From contig DIZL01000058.1 of the NCBI GenBank assembly GCA_002429385.1, positions 183,613 to 247,612 of the forward strand: DNA of 64,000 nucleotides, written 5' to 3'. How positions within the stretch are numbered: position 1 is the first letter of the stretch; every line of letters begins with the position of its first letter. The translations under genes and the position numbers were made by a program. The DNA is from Prolixibacteraceae bacterium UBA6029 (GTDB lineage: Bacteria; Bacteroidota; Bacteroidia; Bacteroidales; Prolixibacteraceae). Below, piece after piece: positions 43,569 through 51,900 of the stretch. The notes below the pieces were generated by a model. It had not been told where the DNA came from. It searched no databases and saw nothing but the letters and a program-made list of their open reading frames with translations.

Positions 43569-44873
43569 ATGAATAATAAAGTAACATCAGTTGGGACGTA
43601 TCGATATCGAATACTTGCTTTGCTTTTCTTTGCCACCTCAATTAACTATTTCGATCGGAGTATAATTGGGGTAATGGCACCAACATTGCAGAAACTATTT
43701 GATTGGACCAACCAGGATTATTCATGGATTATGGTCTCATTTAAAGTTGCATATGCCCTGGGCTTGCTGTCGATGGGTGGAATTATTGATCGGATTGGAA
43801 CAAAAAAAGGATACATGGTATCTATAGGATTATGGAGTATATTCGGAATGTTGCATGCAGCAATTCGTCCAGCATTCAGTTTAATCGGTTTTATCATGGC
43901 CCGGTTTGGTCTTGGGTTTGGCGAGTCGGGTAACTTCCCGGCAGCCATTAAAACGGTTGCAGAATGGTTCCCTAAAAAGGAACGGGCATTTGCAACGGGT
44001 ATTTTTAATGCGGCAACCAGTGTGGGAGCTATTGCAGCTCCGTTTATCGTTGGAGCTATTGTTCATTTGGATGGTAAAAACTGGCAAATTCCGTTTTTAA
44101 TCACTGGGATACTTAGTGCTATTTGGGTGTTTTTGTGGCTGAAAACTTATAAAAAACCGGAGGATCATCCGAAAGTAAGCAAAGGGGAACTGGCATATAT
44201 AAATTGTGACTCTGAAGTAGAGAATATTGAAAAACTTCCATGGAAGAGTGTTTTGCCAAAAAAAGAAACCTGGGCATTTTCTTTGGCAAAAATAACTGAT
44301 GCTGTTTGGTGGTTTTATTTATTCTGGGGTGCAAAATTTTTATCTGCAAAATTTGGTGTTGACTTGGTTCATATTGCACTTCCCTACTTCGTCATTTATA
44401 TAATGGCCGATGGTGGCAGTATATTAGGAGGTTATCTTTCTGGAGCATTTATCAAAACAGGATGGTCAGTTAATAAAGCCAGAAAAATTACCTTGCTGGT
44501 TTGTGCCTTGATTATTCTTCCTGTAAGTTTTGTAGCTATTACCGAAAGCAAATGGATAGCAATTTTCCTGATTGGCCTGGGAGCTGCTGGTCACCAGGCA
44601 TGGTCTGCCAATATTTTCACCCTTGTTTCTGACGTATTCCCCAAAAAAGCGACTGCTTCAGTAGTCGGAATTGGCGGTATGATTGGTGCATTGGCTGGAA
44701 TGTTTGGTGATATCTCACTCGGTTCGGTATTGGATACGGCAGGAAACAGTGGTTATTTCTGGGCATTTCTTCTTGCAGGATTCTCATACCTGATTATTTT
44801 AGGTTTAGTCCACTTAATTATGCCTAAAATGATACCAATGGATGAAAATTTGAACTACGTCGTTGTGAAATAG
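43569..44873 (+). CDS. exuT: MFS hexuronate transporter (ExuT-like)
   Basis: The 434-residue protein has 12 hydrophobic helices and the anion:cation symporter pattern: N-Y-F-D-R-S-I-I-G near TM1, G-G-I-I-D-R-I-G-T-K-K-G (MFS motif A) and R-F-G-L-G-F-G-E-S-G-N-F-P-A-A-I-K. This combination marks the ACS family members that import glucuronate or galacturonate with protons. Last gene of the rightward operon, followed by a perfect hairpin. Confidence 0.9.
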   Translation: MNNKVTSVGTYRYRILALLFFATSINYFDRSIIGVMAPTLQKLFDWTNQDYSWIMVSFKVAYALGLLSMGGIIDRIGTKKGYMVSIGLWSIFGMLHAAIRPAFSLIGFIMARFGLGFGESGNFPAAIKTVAEWFPKKERAFATGIFNAATSVGAIAAPFIVGAIVHLDGKNWQIPFLITGILSAIWVFLWLKTYKKPEDHPKVSKGELAYINCDSEVENIEKLPWKSVLPKKETWAFSLAKITDAVWWFYLFWGAKFLSAKFGVDLVHIALPYFVIYIMADGGSILGGYLSGAFIKTGWSVNKARKITLLVCALIILPVSFVAITESKWIAIFLIGLGAAGHQAWSANIFTLVSDVFPKKATASVVGIGGMIGALAGMFGDISLGSVLDTAGNSGYFWAFLLAGFSYLIILGLVHLIMPKMIPMDENLNYVVVK

Positions 44874-44889
44874 AATTATTTTATGAATT

Positions 44890-44929
44890 CACCATAACTA
44901 AAAGAAGTCGGCTTCTTTTAGTTATGGTG
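44890..44929. terminator. Perfect 18-bp hairpin between convergent genes
   Basis: CACCATAACTAAAAGAAG (44890-44907) pairs with 44912-44929 around a TCGG loop. It lies between the convergent transporter and lactonase genes; no T run, so termination on either strand is likely but unproven. Confidence 0.65.
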
Positions 44930-44951
44930 AAAGGTGATTGTCCCAAATCAA

Positions 44952-45836
44952 TTAATTTACTCCTTTAACTTTCATTTTCAGTGTGTAAACCGAGGTGCGT
45001 GCTGTGATAAAAAGTATGTCCCTCTTTTTACCTCCAAAGCATAAATTCGAAGGCATTTCAGGTACTTCAATAGCGGCGATTTTCTTTCCCGCTTTATCAA
45101 ATACCGAAACAAACTTATTTGCCAGATAAACATTTCCTTCATTATCGATAGTCATTCCGTCAGAACCTTCTGGGGCAAATAGAGTTTTGCCGCTCAAGGT
45201 TCCATCGTCATTGACGGTGTATTTCCAGATCTTACCATCATTGATGTCGCTCACGTACAGTGTCTTGCCATCGGGAGTTCCTATCAAACCATTAGGTTGT
45301 TTGTAGTCGTCAATTACCCGAATGACTTTCCCTTCAGGATTCAGATAATATACTCCACGTTTATCCTGAATTTCTTTGTGATCAGCTTCCCAGTAATCGC
45401 GGTGATAATAGGGATCTGACAGGTATATACCGCCGTTGGGAGCGATCCACAGATCATTGGGCCCATTCAGGTGTTTGCCTTCATAGTTTTCGGTCAGAAT
45501 GCGTTGTTTCCCATCCATGTTGAAGGCTACAATACGGTTGTGTAAATCTGCACAGGTCACCAGTTCTCCTTTTTTATTGAAATACATTCCGTTGGATCTC
45601 TCGCAGGGATGCAGAAAAGTAGTAATCGTGCCATTTTCACTCCAGACATCAATTTTGTCATTGGGCTGATCAGTGAAAAAAACACGGCCATCAGGAGCCA
45701 CTGCAGGCCCCTCTGTAAAGGTATATCCACCGCTTGCCTTGGTCACTTTTTCCCCTTTGGCAATGATAATATTGTCCTGAGAATAGCCACTTACAGCCAT
45801 CAATAAAATAATTGTTAACAAATAGATTCTGATCAT
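44952..45836 (-). CDS. Periplasmic SMP-30/gluconolactonase-family protein
   Basis: The 294-residue product has a signal peptide (MIRIYLLTIILLMAVSGYSQ) and an SMP-30 beta-propeller: F-T-E-G-P (metal Glu), N-G-P-N-D-L-W (metal Asn), Q-P-N-G-L and S-D-I-N-D-G. It should open aldonolactones or related lactones in the periplasm with a divalent metal. Beside the uronate operon it would supply aldonate or uronate for import, which is inference from context. It is convergent with the transporter gene. Confidence 0.88.
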   Translation of the reverse strand: MIRIYLLTIILLMAVSGYSQDNIIIAKGEKVTKASGGYTFTEGPAVAPDGRVFFTDQPNDKIDVWSENGTITTFLHPCERSNGMYFNKKGELVTCADLHNRIVAFNMDGKQRILTENYEGKHLNGPNDLWIAPNGGIYLSDPYYHRDYWEADHKEIQDKRGVYYLNPEGKVIRVIDDYKQPNGLIGTPDGKTLYVSDINDGKIWKYTVNDDGTLSGKTLFAPEGSDGMTIDNEGNVYLANKFVSVFDKAGKKIAAIEVPEMPSNLCFGGKKRDILFITARTSVYTLKMKVKGVN

Positions 45837-45888
45837 GGTAAGATTGATTTAGTTGATTAAATATCCGCACAAGTTTGACATTAAATTT

Positions 45889-45896
45889 TACTTTTG
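45889..45896 (+). promoter_or_regulatory. -7 element of the DUF2490 gene
   Basis: TACTTTTG, exact TAnnTTTG match. It lies downstream of ATG 45875, so the real gene start must be ATG 45950. Confidence 0.5.
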
Positions 45897-45949
45897 CAAA
45901 CTCTGAATCGGAATATCATAATAACCTTCTGCAAATATACAAGCGTCTA

Positions 45950-46606
45950 ATGAATCGAAGTATACTAATGCTGTTTTTCCTGTTATCGGTTTGCATTTCT
46001 GATTGCTTCGCCCAGTTTCCAAATGATGGCTCCTATTTCTGGAATGTCACCAATGTCAATTATACCATCAACGATAAAACCAGTCTTTTGCTGAATATGA
46101 AGGAGCAATTCAGTAATCAGATCAACCGGATTGATTTCTTCCATGCCGAACTTACTGCATTCCGAAAGATCAATACTACATTTTCAGTTGGACTGGGTTA
46201 CCGGCAAACCGAGAATTACAGGTCGGCCATCTGGTGTGCCGGCCATAACTACCTGCTTTACGGTGTTTGTTTATTCTCTCCTGCCAACATGAAAATCAGG
46301 TTTGCCAACCGAATTGTGTACAAATCATTTAAACAGGATGATTCACAGGTTGGTCTTGACAACATCACCAATATTGATTTCTTTGTTCGTTCAACTAACA
46401 GGATTCCCAAACCGTTTGTTTCCGATGAGATGTTTTCGGAATTAAAATCAATGGTATTCCAGAATGTCCGCTTATACGGAGGCTTTCATGTCTGGAAAGG
46501 AAAACTTCTTGGCATCGATCTCTTCTATTGCGACCTGTATGTCAATTCGGCAAATATCTGGAGAAACTTCTCCGTTTACGGTCTCAATACCAAAATCAAC
46601 ATTTGA
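45950..46606 (+). CDS. DUF2490 family exported protein
   Basis: From ATG 45950 the product has 218 residues with a signal peptide (MNRSILMLFFLLSVCISDCFAQ) and amphipathic beta strands ending in R-N-F-S-V-Y-G-L-N-T-K-I-N-I, like an outer-membrane barrel. The spacing of F-F-H-A-E-L-T, L-G-Y-R-Q-T-E and K-I-R-F-A-N-R fits DUF2490. Function unknown. Its cysteine near the signal cut (S-D-C-F-A) is probably within the signal. Confidence 0.72.
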   Translation: MNRSILMLFFLLSVCISDCFAQFPNDGSYFWNVTNVNYTINDKTSLLLNMKEQFSNQINRIDFFHAELTAFRKINTTFSVGLGYRQTENYRSAIWCAGHNYLLYGVCLFSPANMKIRFANRIVYKSFKQDDSQVGLDNITNIDFFVRSTNRIPKPFVSDEMFSELKSMVFQNVRLYGGFHVWKGKLLGIDLFYCDLYVNSANIWRNFSVYGLNTKINI

Positions 46607-46675
46607 TTTGAGACATACCCGTTCATGAAGATTTTCATTGTTGAATCGAATCGCCCAATGTATTGCTACCGATTT

Positions 46676-48340
46676 CTATTCCTTCTTCCGGGATAAATAT
46701 TTGGTGTATAAAATTGAAACGGTAATAGAAATAATGGCCAGGAGGAGGAATACCAATACCCTGAACCCAATATCAATACTGGAGAGATCAACAAAAATAA
46801 GCTTTATGGCCGATGCCCCCAATGCACCAATAGCCAGCCATCGGTATTTGATATTATGCATTAAACGACCCAACAGGAAAAACAACATTGCTGCTGAAAT
46901 CCATGAGACGGTAATATACGGGGAGAAAAATGCATGGTAAAAGGCAATCAGAGTCATCACAAATCCTGAAAGCAGATAGATGTTGCGTATGAATTCTGTC
47001 TTGATATTTAACCTTTCTTTCTTCCAGTTAATCACCCTGGCAGTTATAAAAGCCACCATCATGAATGAGAAGTTTGTAGCGCTTAAATTGGACTTGTCGT
47101 TCAGGTAAAAGATCAACAACACCACAAAAAGGATGGTATTCATAACCACAATAAATCTGGAACGGAACCATAGTGCCATTGAAACCACCAGCAAACTCTG
47201 AACAGCCAATAGCATGTATGCCTGGGGTAACAACAGAATCCCGTAAAAAGCCACACTCATGGCCAGAAAACCATAAAGGGCATACATTGAAGCCAATATT
47301 TTCAGAAGCGAACGCGACTGAAGGATTACGGAATAAACCAGGCAAAGAATCGCAATAGCGCTAAAAACAGGCACATAATTGTGGCTTAAATAGGTAATTA
47401 CAATTAATGCCAGGATAAAACTAAATCCCAGTCCGTTAAAGATAGCAGAAGTAATGAGAAGTTCATTCGGTATATTCTCCTTTTTGGGGATGAGGGTTAA
47501 CGACGAGAAAATAAAGCCGGTCGCAATAAAATACAGATAGGCCGTACCTGGATTTATAATAAATTTCAACTCATTTCCCACGAAAGGATTGTTTAACAGC
47601 CAATTTAAGTGCGACAGATAGACCAGGAAAATAAATATGAAAACAAGCTTTAGCCATCCCTGCCTGTAATAAAGCACAATGGCCAGTAATGCTGCAATGC
47701 ACGACATCGCAGCGTTGATCTGAACTGATTTGCTAATGATGCCCGAAATAAGGATCATTAGGATAACCATGCCAGTCATCAGTTGCGATTTCCAGCGTAA
47801 AGCGACGTAAAATAATACAGCGACGGTAACAATTAACAGGAAAAGCCCCGCGACATCGCTTTTAACCAACGGATCGTCCTGGAGAAAGTGCAGATGCACA
47901 GCCATATAAAATACTAACAGATGACCGGTATAGGCAAACAGCTTCGATAGATAGGAATAGGTTTTACGCGTGAAATAGCATCCGGCATAGATTCCCACAA
48001 CTGACAGATAGCCCGTTAATACTGAAAAAATTGGGTACCCTGAATTCTGAAGGTATTGAACGAGAAATGATATTCCAAAGAGTAAGACGATATTTCCAAG
48101 CCATGCCATCCCGTATTCACCTACCCTGAATTCAATCGAATCATCCCGATCATCTGATCGGGATGAAAATCTTAAATCAAAGTCATCATCCTGAAGTTCT
48201 GAAGCCGTTGATAGAGAGAAACTTTGCTTCCATTTCTGAATGTCAAGCGTTGCTTCAATCAGGTTAATGCGGTCCTTTATCACTTGCAATTCTTTCCGGA
48301 TGATTTCAGTTCCCGGCGAATCTGCTTTCTCGGCTTGCAT
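46676..48340 (-). CDS. DUF2339 family multi-helix membrane protein
   Basis: The 554-residue product starts with a cytoplasmic coiled segment (I-R-K-E-L-Q-V-I-K-D-R-I-N-L-I-E-A), a polar linker and then about 15 hydrophobic helices; the first carries G-M-A-W-L-G-N-I-V-L-L-F-G, typical of DUF2339. Function unknown. The linker segment S-S-R-S-D-D-R-D-D-S is encoded by a perfect palindrome at 48143-48166. The gene starts 33 bases after the NrfD stop and may belong to that operon. Confidence 0.82.
   Translation of the reverse strand: MQAEKADSPGTEIIRKELQVIKDRINLIEATLDIQKWKQSFSLSTASELQDDDFDLRFSSRSDDRDDSIEFRVGEYGMAWLGNIVLLFGISFLVQYLQNSGYPIFSVLTGYLSVVGIYAGCYFTRKTYSYLSKLFAYTGHLLVFYMAVHLHFLQDDPLVKSDVAGLFLLIVTVAVLFYVALRWKSQLMTGMVILMILISGIISKSVQINAAMSCIAALLAIVLYYRQGWLKLVFIFIFLVYLSHLNWLLNNPFVGNELKFIINPGTAYLYFIATGFIFSSLTLIPKKENIPNELLITSAIFNGLGFSFILALIVITYLSHNYVPVFSAIAILCLVYSVILQSRSLLKILASMYALYGFLAMSVAFYGILLLPQAYMLLAVQSLLVVSMALWFRSRFIVVMNTILFVVLLIFYLNDKSNLSATNFSFMMVAFITARVINWKKERLNIKTEFIRNIYLLSGFVMTLIAFYHAFFSPYITVSWISAAMLFFLLGRLMHNIKYRWLAIGALGASAIKLIFVDLSSIDIGFRVLVFLLLAIISITVSILYTKYLSRKKE
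48143..48166. repeat. REP-like palindrome inside the DUF2339 gene
   Basis: CATCCCGATCA and TGATCGGGATG are perfect 11-bp arms around TC. It shares the CCCGAT/ATCGGG core with the elements at 20604-20700 and 54736-54753. Confidence 0.7.
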
Positions 48341-48373
48341 AATGAATATCCTGAATTAAATCCGATTTATATA

Positions 48374-49567
48374 TTATTCTGTAAGTTCTGCCTCGGCATG
48401 TTTTTTCCATGGCGGTACTAACCAAAGGAAAAACGATAGGATGCAGAACGGCAAAACGAGCCAGAATATCGCCATCAGGTATCCTTCTGCCCCAATCATC
48501 CCTAACTTAAAATTGGTAAACCCGAGGAAACTTTTTGAGAATAACTGGCCACCAATCACAACATTCCAACGCATGAAGAATACACCAACCAGAACCATAA
48601 GTCCTGAAAGCATATACAATGGTTTTCGTATTTTTTCTTTCGGAAGGTGAATCCTGAAAAAGCCCAGAATAGCGAGCGGTATAATTGTTCCAACCAGGCC
48701 CTGCATGATAAACAGGGTAATGTTGAGCTTTCCGTTTACCAGCATATGCAGAATTTCGAACGACTCTTCCGCCTCATAAATACGGTGAACCTGGTCGAGC
48801 GACTCAAGCGTGAAATCAAGAATTAATACCATAAACAGGAACTTCCCGATTTCGTCCAGGCAAGGCATATCAATCTTAACTTTTCGGATTCTGGATACAA
48901 CCATATACAAAAACATCACCATGGCAATTCCTGAAACCATGGCCGAAAGCAGGAAAATAACCGGCATGAGTACCGACGACCACCATGGATTGGCTTTGAT
49001 GGAACCAAATATAAAGCCAACATACCCGTGCAGAAGGAAAGCAGAAGGAATACCTACCACGGTAACGATAAACCCAAGTTTCTCGTCCCAGGCAATGGTC
49101 TTTGGCGAAAGGTCGGTTACCCCAAGCGTAAGGATCTTATACAATCTTCGTTTAATTCCTGTAGATTGTTCAGCCCAAAGAACCAGATCACGACGATAAT
49201 CAAACCATATTTCAAGCAAAAGAACCACCATGAGATACCACAGGTAAACAAACCCGAAAATAGCCATCGCCGACTGGAGATGTGGAGTGGTCATTATTTC
49301 ATAGGCCCTGAACGGATGTCCAAGGTGTGTAACCAGCGGTAAGATCGCCACTAACAGGAAAGCCAGGGCGGTTAATAGCGCCAGATGATAGGTCGGGCGG
49401 AGCACCTTGATCTTGAATACCCGCTCAAGTGAAGCAAGTATAAAGGCCCCGGCAACCAATCCGGTGATATAAGGATAGAGTACGATCAGGATTCCCCAAT
49501 GCAATTCTATTTCGTTCGGATAAATGTATCCGTCCACCTGTTTGAGCATTTCATATAGATGTTCCAT
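48374..49567 (-). CDS. NrfD/PsrC-family membrane subunit
   Basis: The 397-residue protein has ~10 membrane helices, an N-terminal W-G-I-L-I-V-L-Y-P-Y-I-T-G-L-V-A-G-A-F and H-L-G-H-P-F-R-A, as in NrfD/PsrC quinone-binding anchors. It should exchange electrons between menaquinone and the Fe-S partner. It starts one base after the stop of the Fe-S gene, in an operon cytochrome c, Fe-S protein, NrfD. Confidence 0.9.
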   Translation of the reverse strand: MEHLYEMLKQVDGYIYPNEIELHWGILIVLYPYITGLVAGAFILASLERVFKIKVLRPTYHLALLTALAFLLVAILPLVTHLGHPFRAYEIMTTPHLQSAMAIFGFVYLWYLMVVLLLEIWFDYRRDLVLWAEQSTGIKRRLYKILTLGVTDLSPKTIAWDEKLGFIVTVVGIPSAFLLHGYVGFIFGSIKANPWWSSVLMPVIFLLSAMVSGIAMVMFLYMVVSRIRKVKIDMPCLDEIGKFLFMVLILDFTLESLDQVHRIYEAEESFEILHMLVNGKLNITLFIMQGLVGTIIPLAILGFFRIHLPKEKIRKPLYMLSGLMVLVGVFFMRWNVVIGGQLFSKSFLGFTNFKLGMIGAEGYLMAIFWLVLPFCILSFFLWLVPPWKKHAEAELTE

Positions 49568-49568
49568 A

Positions 49569-50336
49569 TTATCGTACCTCCGAGCTTAGTCCGTTATAAA
49601 ATAGTTTTGAACCTGTATTCAATTGGGGTTTCAGAACCTGCGTACTATGTTCCTTGAGGAACTTGTGCAAAGGACTGTTCATGTCGTGCAAATCGCCATA
49701 GATTCGCGCCCCGGTGGGACACACATCAAAACAGGCAGGGTTTAACCCCTTCTTCAGGCGGTGGTAACATAAAGTACACTTGTCAGCCGTTTGTTTCTCC
49801 GGATGGAGATACCGGCATCCGTAAGGACAGGCCTGGATGCAATACCGACAACCGATGCAGTATTTTTCGTCAACCAGCACGATGCCTTCAGGACTTTCAT
49901 AGGTGGCCCCAACGGGACAAACCTGAACACAGGGAGATTTGGCGCAATGATTGCACATCTTCGGAACAAAAAAGCTCTTAAAGATTTCAGCTTCTGGAAC
50001 AGTTTGTACAAAGTCGTCGATACCACCATTGGGCGACTGTACGGCGAGTGTGCCATCATTTTTAATGGTGTATTGTTCGACCCACGACCTGAAGAAGAAA
50101 GGTTCTTTGGGAACGTCATTTTCAGCCTTACAGGCCCTGGCGCACGATCCGCAGCCGATACATTTTTCGATGTCTATGCCGATGGCATACCAGGGCATAG
50201 TCTTCTCAGGCTCATTGGCGGCAAACAGCATGGCCTGAAATGGTTTCACGGCAGAGCCGACAACCAACGTGCCTGCCAGCAAAGCTGACTTTCTTATAAA
50301 ATTCCGCCTCGACGAGTTTAATCTTTCATTTCCCAT
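49569..50336 (-). CDS. Tat-exported four-cluster ferredoxin subunit (PsrB/HybA/NrfC type)
   Basis: The 255-residue product starts with a Tat-type leader (S-S-R-R-N-F-I-R-K-S-A-L-L-A-G). It has four cysteine groups: C-I-G-C-G-S-C-A-R-A-C (from C59), C-N-H-C-A-K-S-P-C-V-Q-V-C-P, C-I-G-C-R-Y-C-I-Q-A-C-P and C-T-L-C...A-C-F-D-V-C-P, for four [4Fe-4S] clusters. It would pass electrons on the periplasmic face between NrfD and the cytochrome. It overlaps the cytochrome gene by 19 bases. Confidence 0.92.
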   Translation of the reverse strand: MGNERLNSSRRNFIRKSALLAGTLVVGSAVKPFQAMLFAANEPEKTMPWYAIGIDIEKCIGCGSCARACKAENDVPKEPFFFRSWVEQYTIKNDGTLAVQSPNGGIDDFVQTVPEAEIFKSFFVPKMCNHCAKSPCVQVCPVGATYESPEGIVLVDEKYCIGCRYCIQACPYGCRYLHPEKQTADKCTLCYHRLKKGLNPACFDVCPTGARIYGDLHDMNSPLHKFLKEHSTQVLKPQLNTGSKLFYNGLSSEVR

Positions 50337-50773
50337 ACGGCATGTGGATTATGGCAATCGATACAATTTGCCCGATCAATGTTGTGGGTTTTTATATCAA
50401 TCTGGTGAATAACTGAAGTCCGGCGGGCAGGATTCATGTCGTGGCACTTCCCGCAAAATTCCCTGGTGCCGGGTTTACTAAGCTTGTTTTTTTCAGGATC
50501 ATCCATATGTTGCCAACCTGGTCCGTGGCAAACTTCGCAGGTTAAACCCGAATGCAGGTCGGAATTCAATTTGGCCGCTTCCGTGTCGTGGCAATCCATA
50601 CAAGCTGCTTTCCCGATGTGATGTGCGGGCAGTGCTGCAATTTCATCCATCGAATTGGCCCTGTAATGTCCGTATTTGCCAAACGAATCCGGAATCAGAA
50701 AATGCCGGGCGACTAAGAAAATGCAGATGAAAACAGCCAAAACCGGAAGTAATGTCTTTAGTTGAGGAGGCAT
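50318..50773 (-). CDS. Membrane-anchored tetraheme cytochrome c
   Basis: The 151-residue product has one N-terminal membrane helix (LLPVLAVFICIFLVARHFL) and four C-x-x-C-H heme sites at C58, C79, C107 and C137. Extra histidines (H36, H50-H51, H74, H123, H130) could supply the second heme ligands. Spacing resembles cytochrome c3/NapC-type proteins. First gene of the electron-transfer operon. Confidence 0.88.
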   Translation of the reverse strand: MPPQLKTLLPVLAVFICIFLVARHFLIPDSFGKYGHYRANSMDEIAALPAHHIGKAACMDCHDTEAAKLNSDLHSGLTCEVCHGPGWQHMDDPEKNKLSKPGTREFCGKCHDMNPARRTSVIHQIDIKTHNIDRANCIDCHNPHAVWEMKD

Positions 50774-51454
50774 AGTTTCAAGGTTTTTGAATTATATCCA
50801 TCAAATATATCAATATTATAAACTGTATATTTTGAAATAGCATGATATAAGTCAATGATGGTGAAGATATTTAGCAATTTATTTTCAATCAAATGCAAAA
50901 CGGATCTGAAAATAATTTTGCCTGCCGCCCTCAAGAGAAAATTTAATCTTCTTTCCTGTCAAAGATTGTAATCATTTTCATTTGACATCGATCTTTTGGT
51001 TACTGCGGAATATAATTCGATAGCAACTTATAGTATGTAACCATGTATTCAGGATTCCGTATATCAGTATAAATTTACTTCTTCAGGCTGATTCGATGAT
51101 GAAATCAGCTATTCACAGGCAAACTACATTCGTTGAAATAGTGGTTGTCTTCAATCAAAAGGAAATACATTTATGAAGTGGATCTGACCTCTTACCAATA
51201 GAGCCGGATTAGAGACAGATCGTAAACGGATAGGTATTACGTCGTATTTCCTTCGGTATATCTGTACTATGACTGATCTGCAACTGTACTAAAACCTAAA
51301 TCTTAGTACAGTTGCAAATCAATCATAGATCTTTTTATAAAGACCGTGTATTGCCCGATCCTTACTCAAATACCTTCCGAATGTATATTTGTACTGTTTG
51401 ATGTTACCTGTCAGATTATATTTTCTATAAACATTAAATCATGCAGGATAATTC
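50774..51454. other. Non-coding interval with a long inverted repeat
   Basis: No gene seen over about 680 bases. A strong dyad lies at 51267-51328: TGCAACTGTACTAA (51279-51292) pairs perfectly with TTAGTACAGTTGCA (51303-51316), extended by CTATGA-TGAT / ATCA-TCATAG with mismatches, then a T-rich run on the plus strand. Confidence 0.6.
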
Positions 51455-51652
51455 CTAAAACGAATACCTCAAACTCATGGTGGCTTTATAATTTCTCGGC
51501 AAACCGGGATAGTAATAGCGCGGAGCCTGTGTTCCGACGGCCAGGGCGTTGATCTGAATCATAGCGGCATAACGGGTATCGAAAAGATTTTGTATTCCTG
51601 AAGAAAGGCTTACCGAGAGGTTTCTTAAACGATTTACTGCATCGGGATGCAT
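51455..51652 (-). pseudogene. C-terminal remnant of a TonB-dependent receptor
   Basis: The open frame encodes the last ~50 residues of a TonB-dependent outer-membrane receptor: V-S-L-S-S-G-I-Q-N-L-F-D-T-R-Y-A-A-M-I, a Y-Y-Y-P-G-L-P-R-N-Y segment and the terminal strand S-L-R-Y-S-F. Nothing upstream on the minus strand continues the barrel; the sequence beyond 51652 has stops. So the plug and nearly all of the barrel are missing. Confidence 0.8.
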
Positions 51653-51769
51653 GTTTTATATTCGTAGCCTGAATGTAATTCTATTCATGAGATAATTGAA
51701 TATAAGTCTTGCCTTGTGAATTAAGGAACGGATCACTTGAACGGATTAGATGTCCATAAATCCGAGGGA

Positions 51770-51898
51770 TCAGTCTTTGATTTTCTTTGGCTTGCAGAGT
51801 TTATCTTCCTTTTTCGCTTTACGTTCGCAGTTTTTGCAAACAAACCTGACGTTGTTTTTTTCCTTGTAATCGTCGTTTTTACACTGCGTCTTTGGCAT
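51770..51898 (-). CDS. 42-residue Cys-rich small protein
   Basis: Minus-strand ATG 51898 to TGA 51770: begins MPKTQCKNDDYKEKNNVRFV and continues C-K-N-C-E-R-K-A-K-K-E-D-K-L-C-K-P-K-K-I-K-D. Four cysteines (C6, C21, C24, C35) and 15 lysines suggest a small zinc-ribbon-like, nucleic-acid-binding protein. It starts two bases after the stop of the kinase-RapZ gene, so it is very likely co-translated. I recall similar small C-x-x-C...L-C-K-P-K proteins in Bacteroidetes but no named family. Confidence 0.7.
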   Translation of the reverse strand: MPKTQCKNDDYKEKNNVRFVCKNCERKAKKEDKLCKPKKIKD

Positions 51899-51900
51899 TT

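Noticed and set aside
45875..45949. Upstream start for the DUF2490 gene at ATG 45875
   Set aside because: The consensus -7 box at 45889-45896 lies inside that extension, and the signal peptide begins at ATG 45950.
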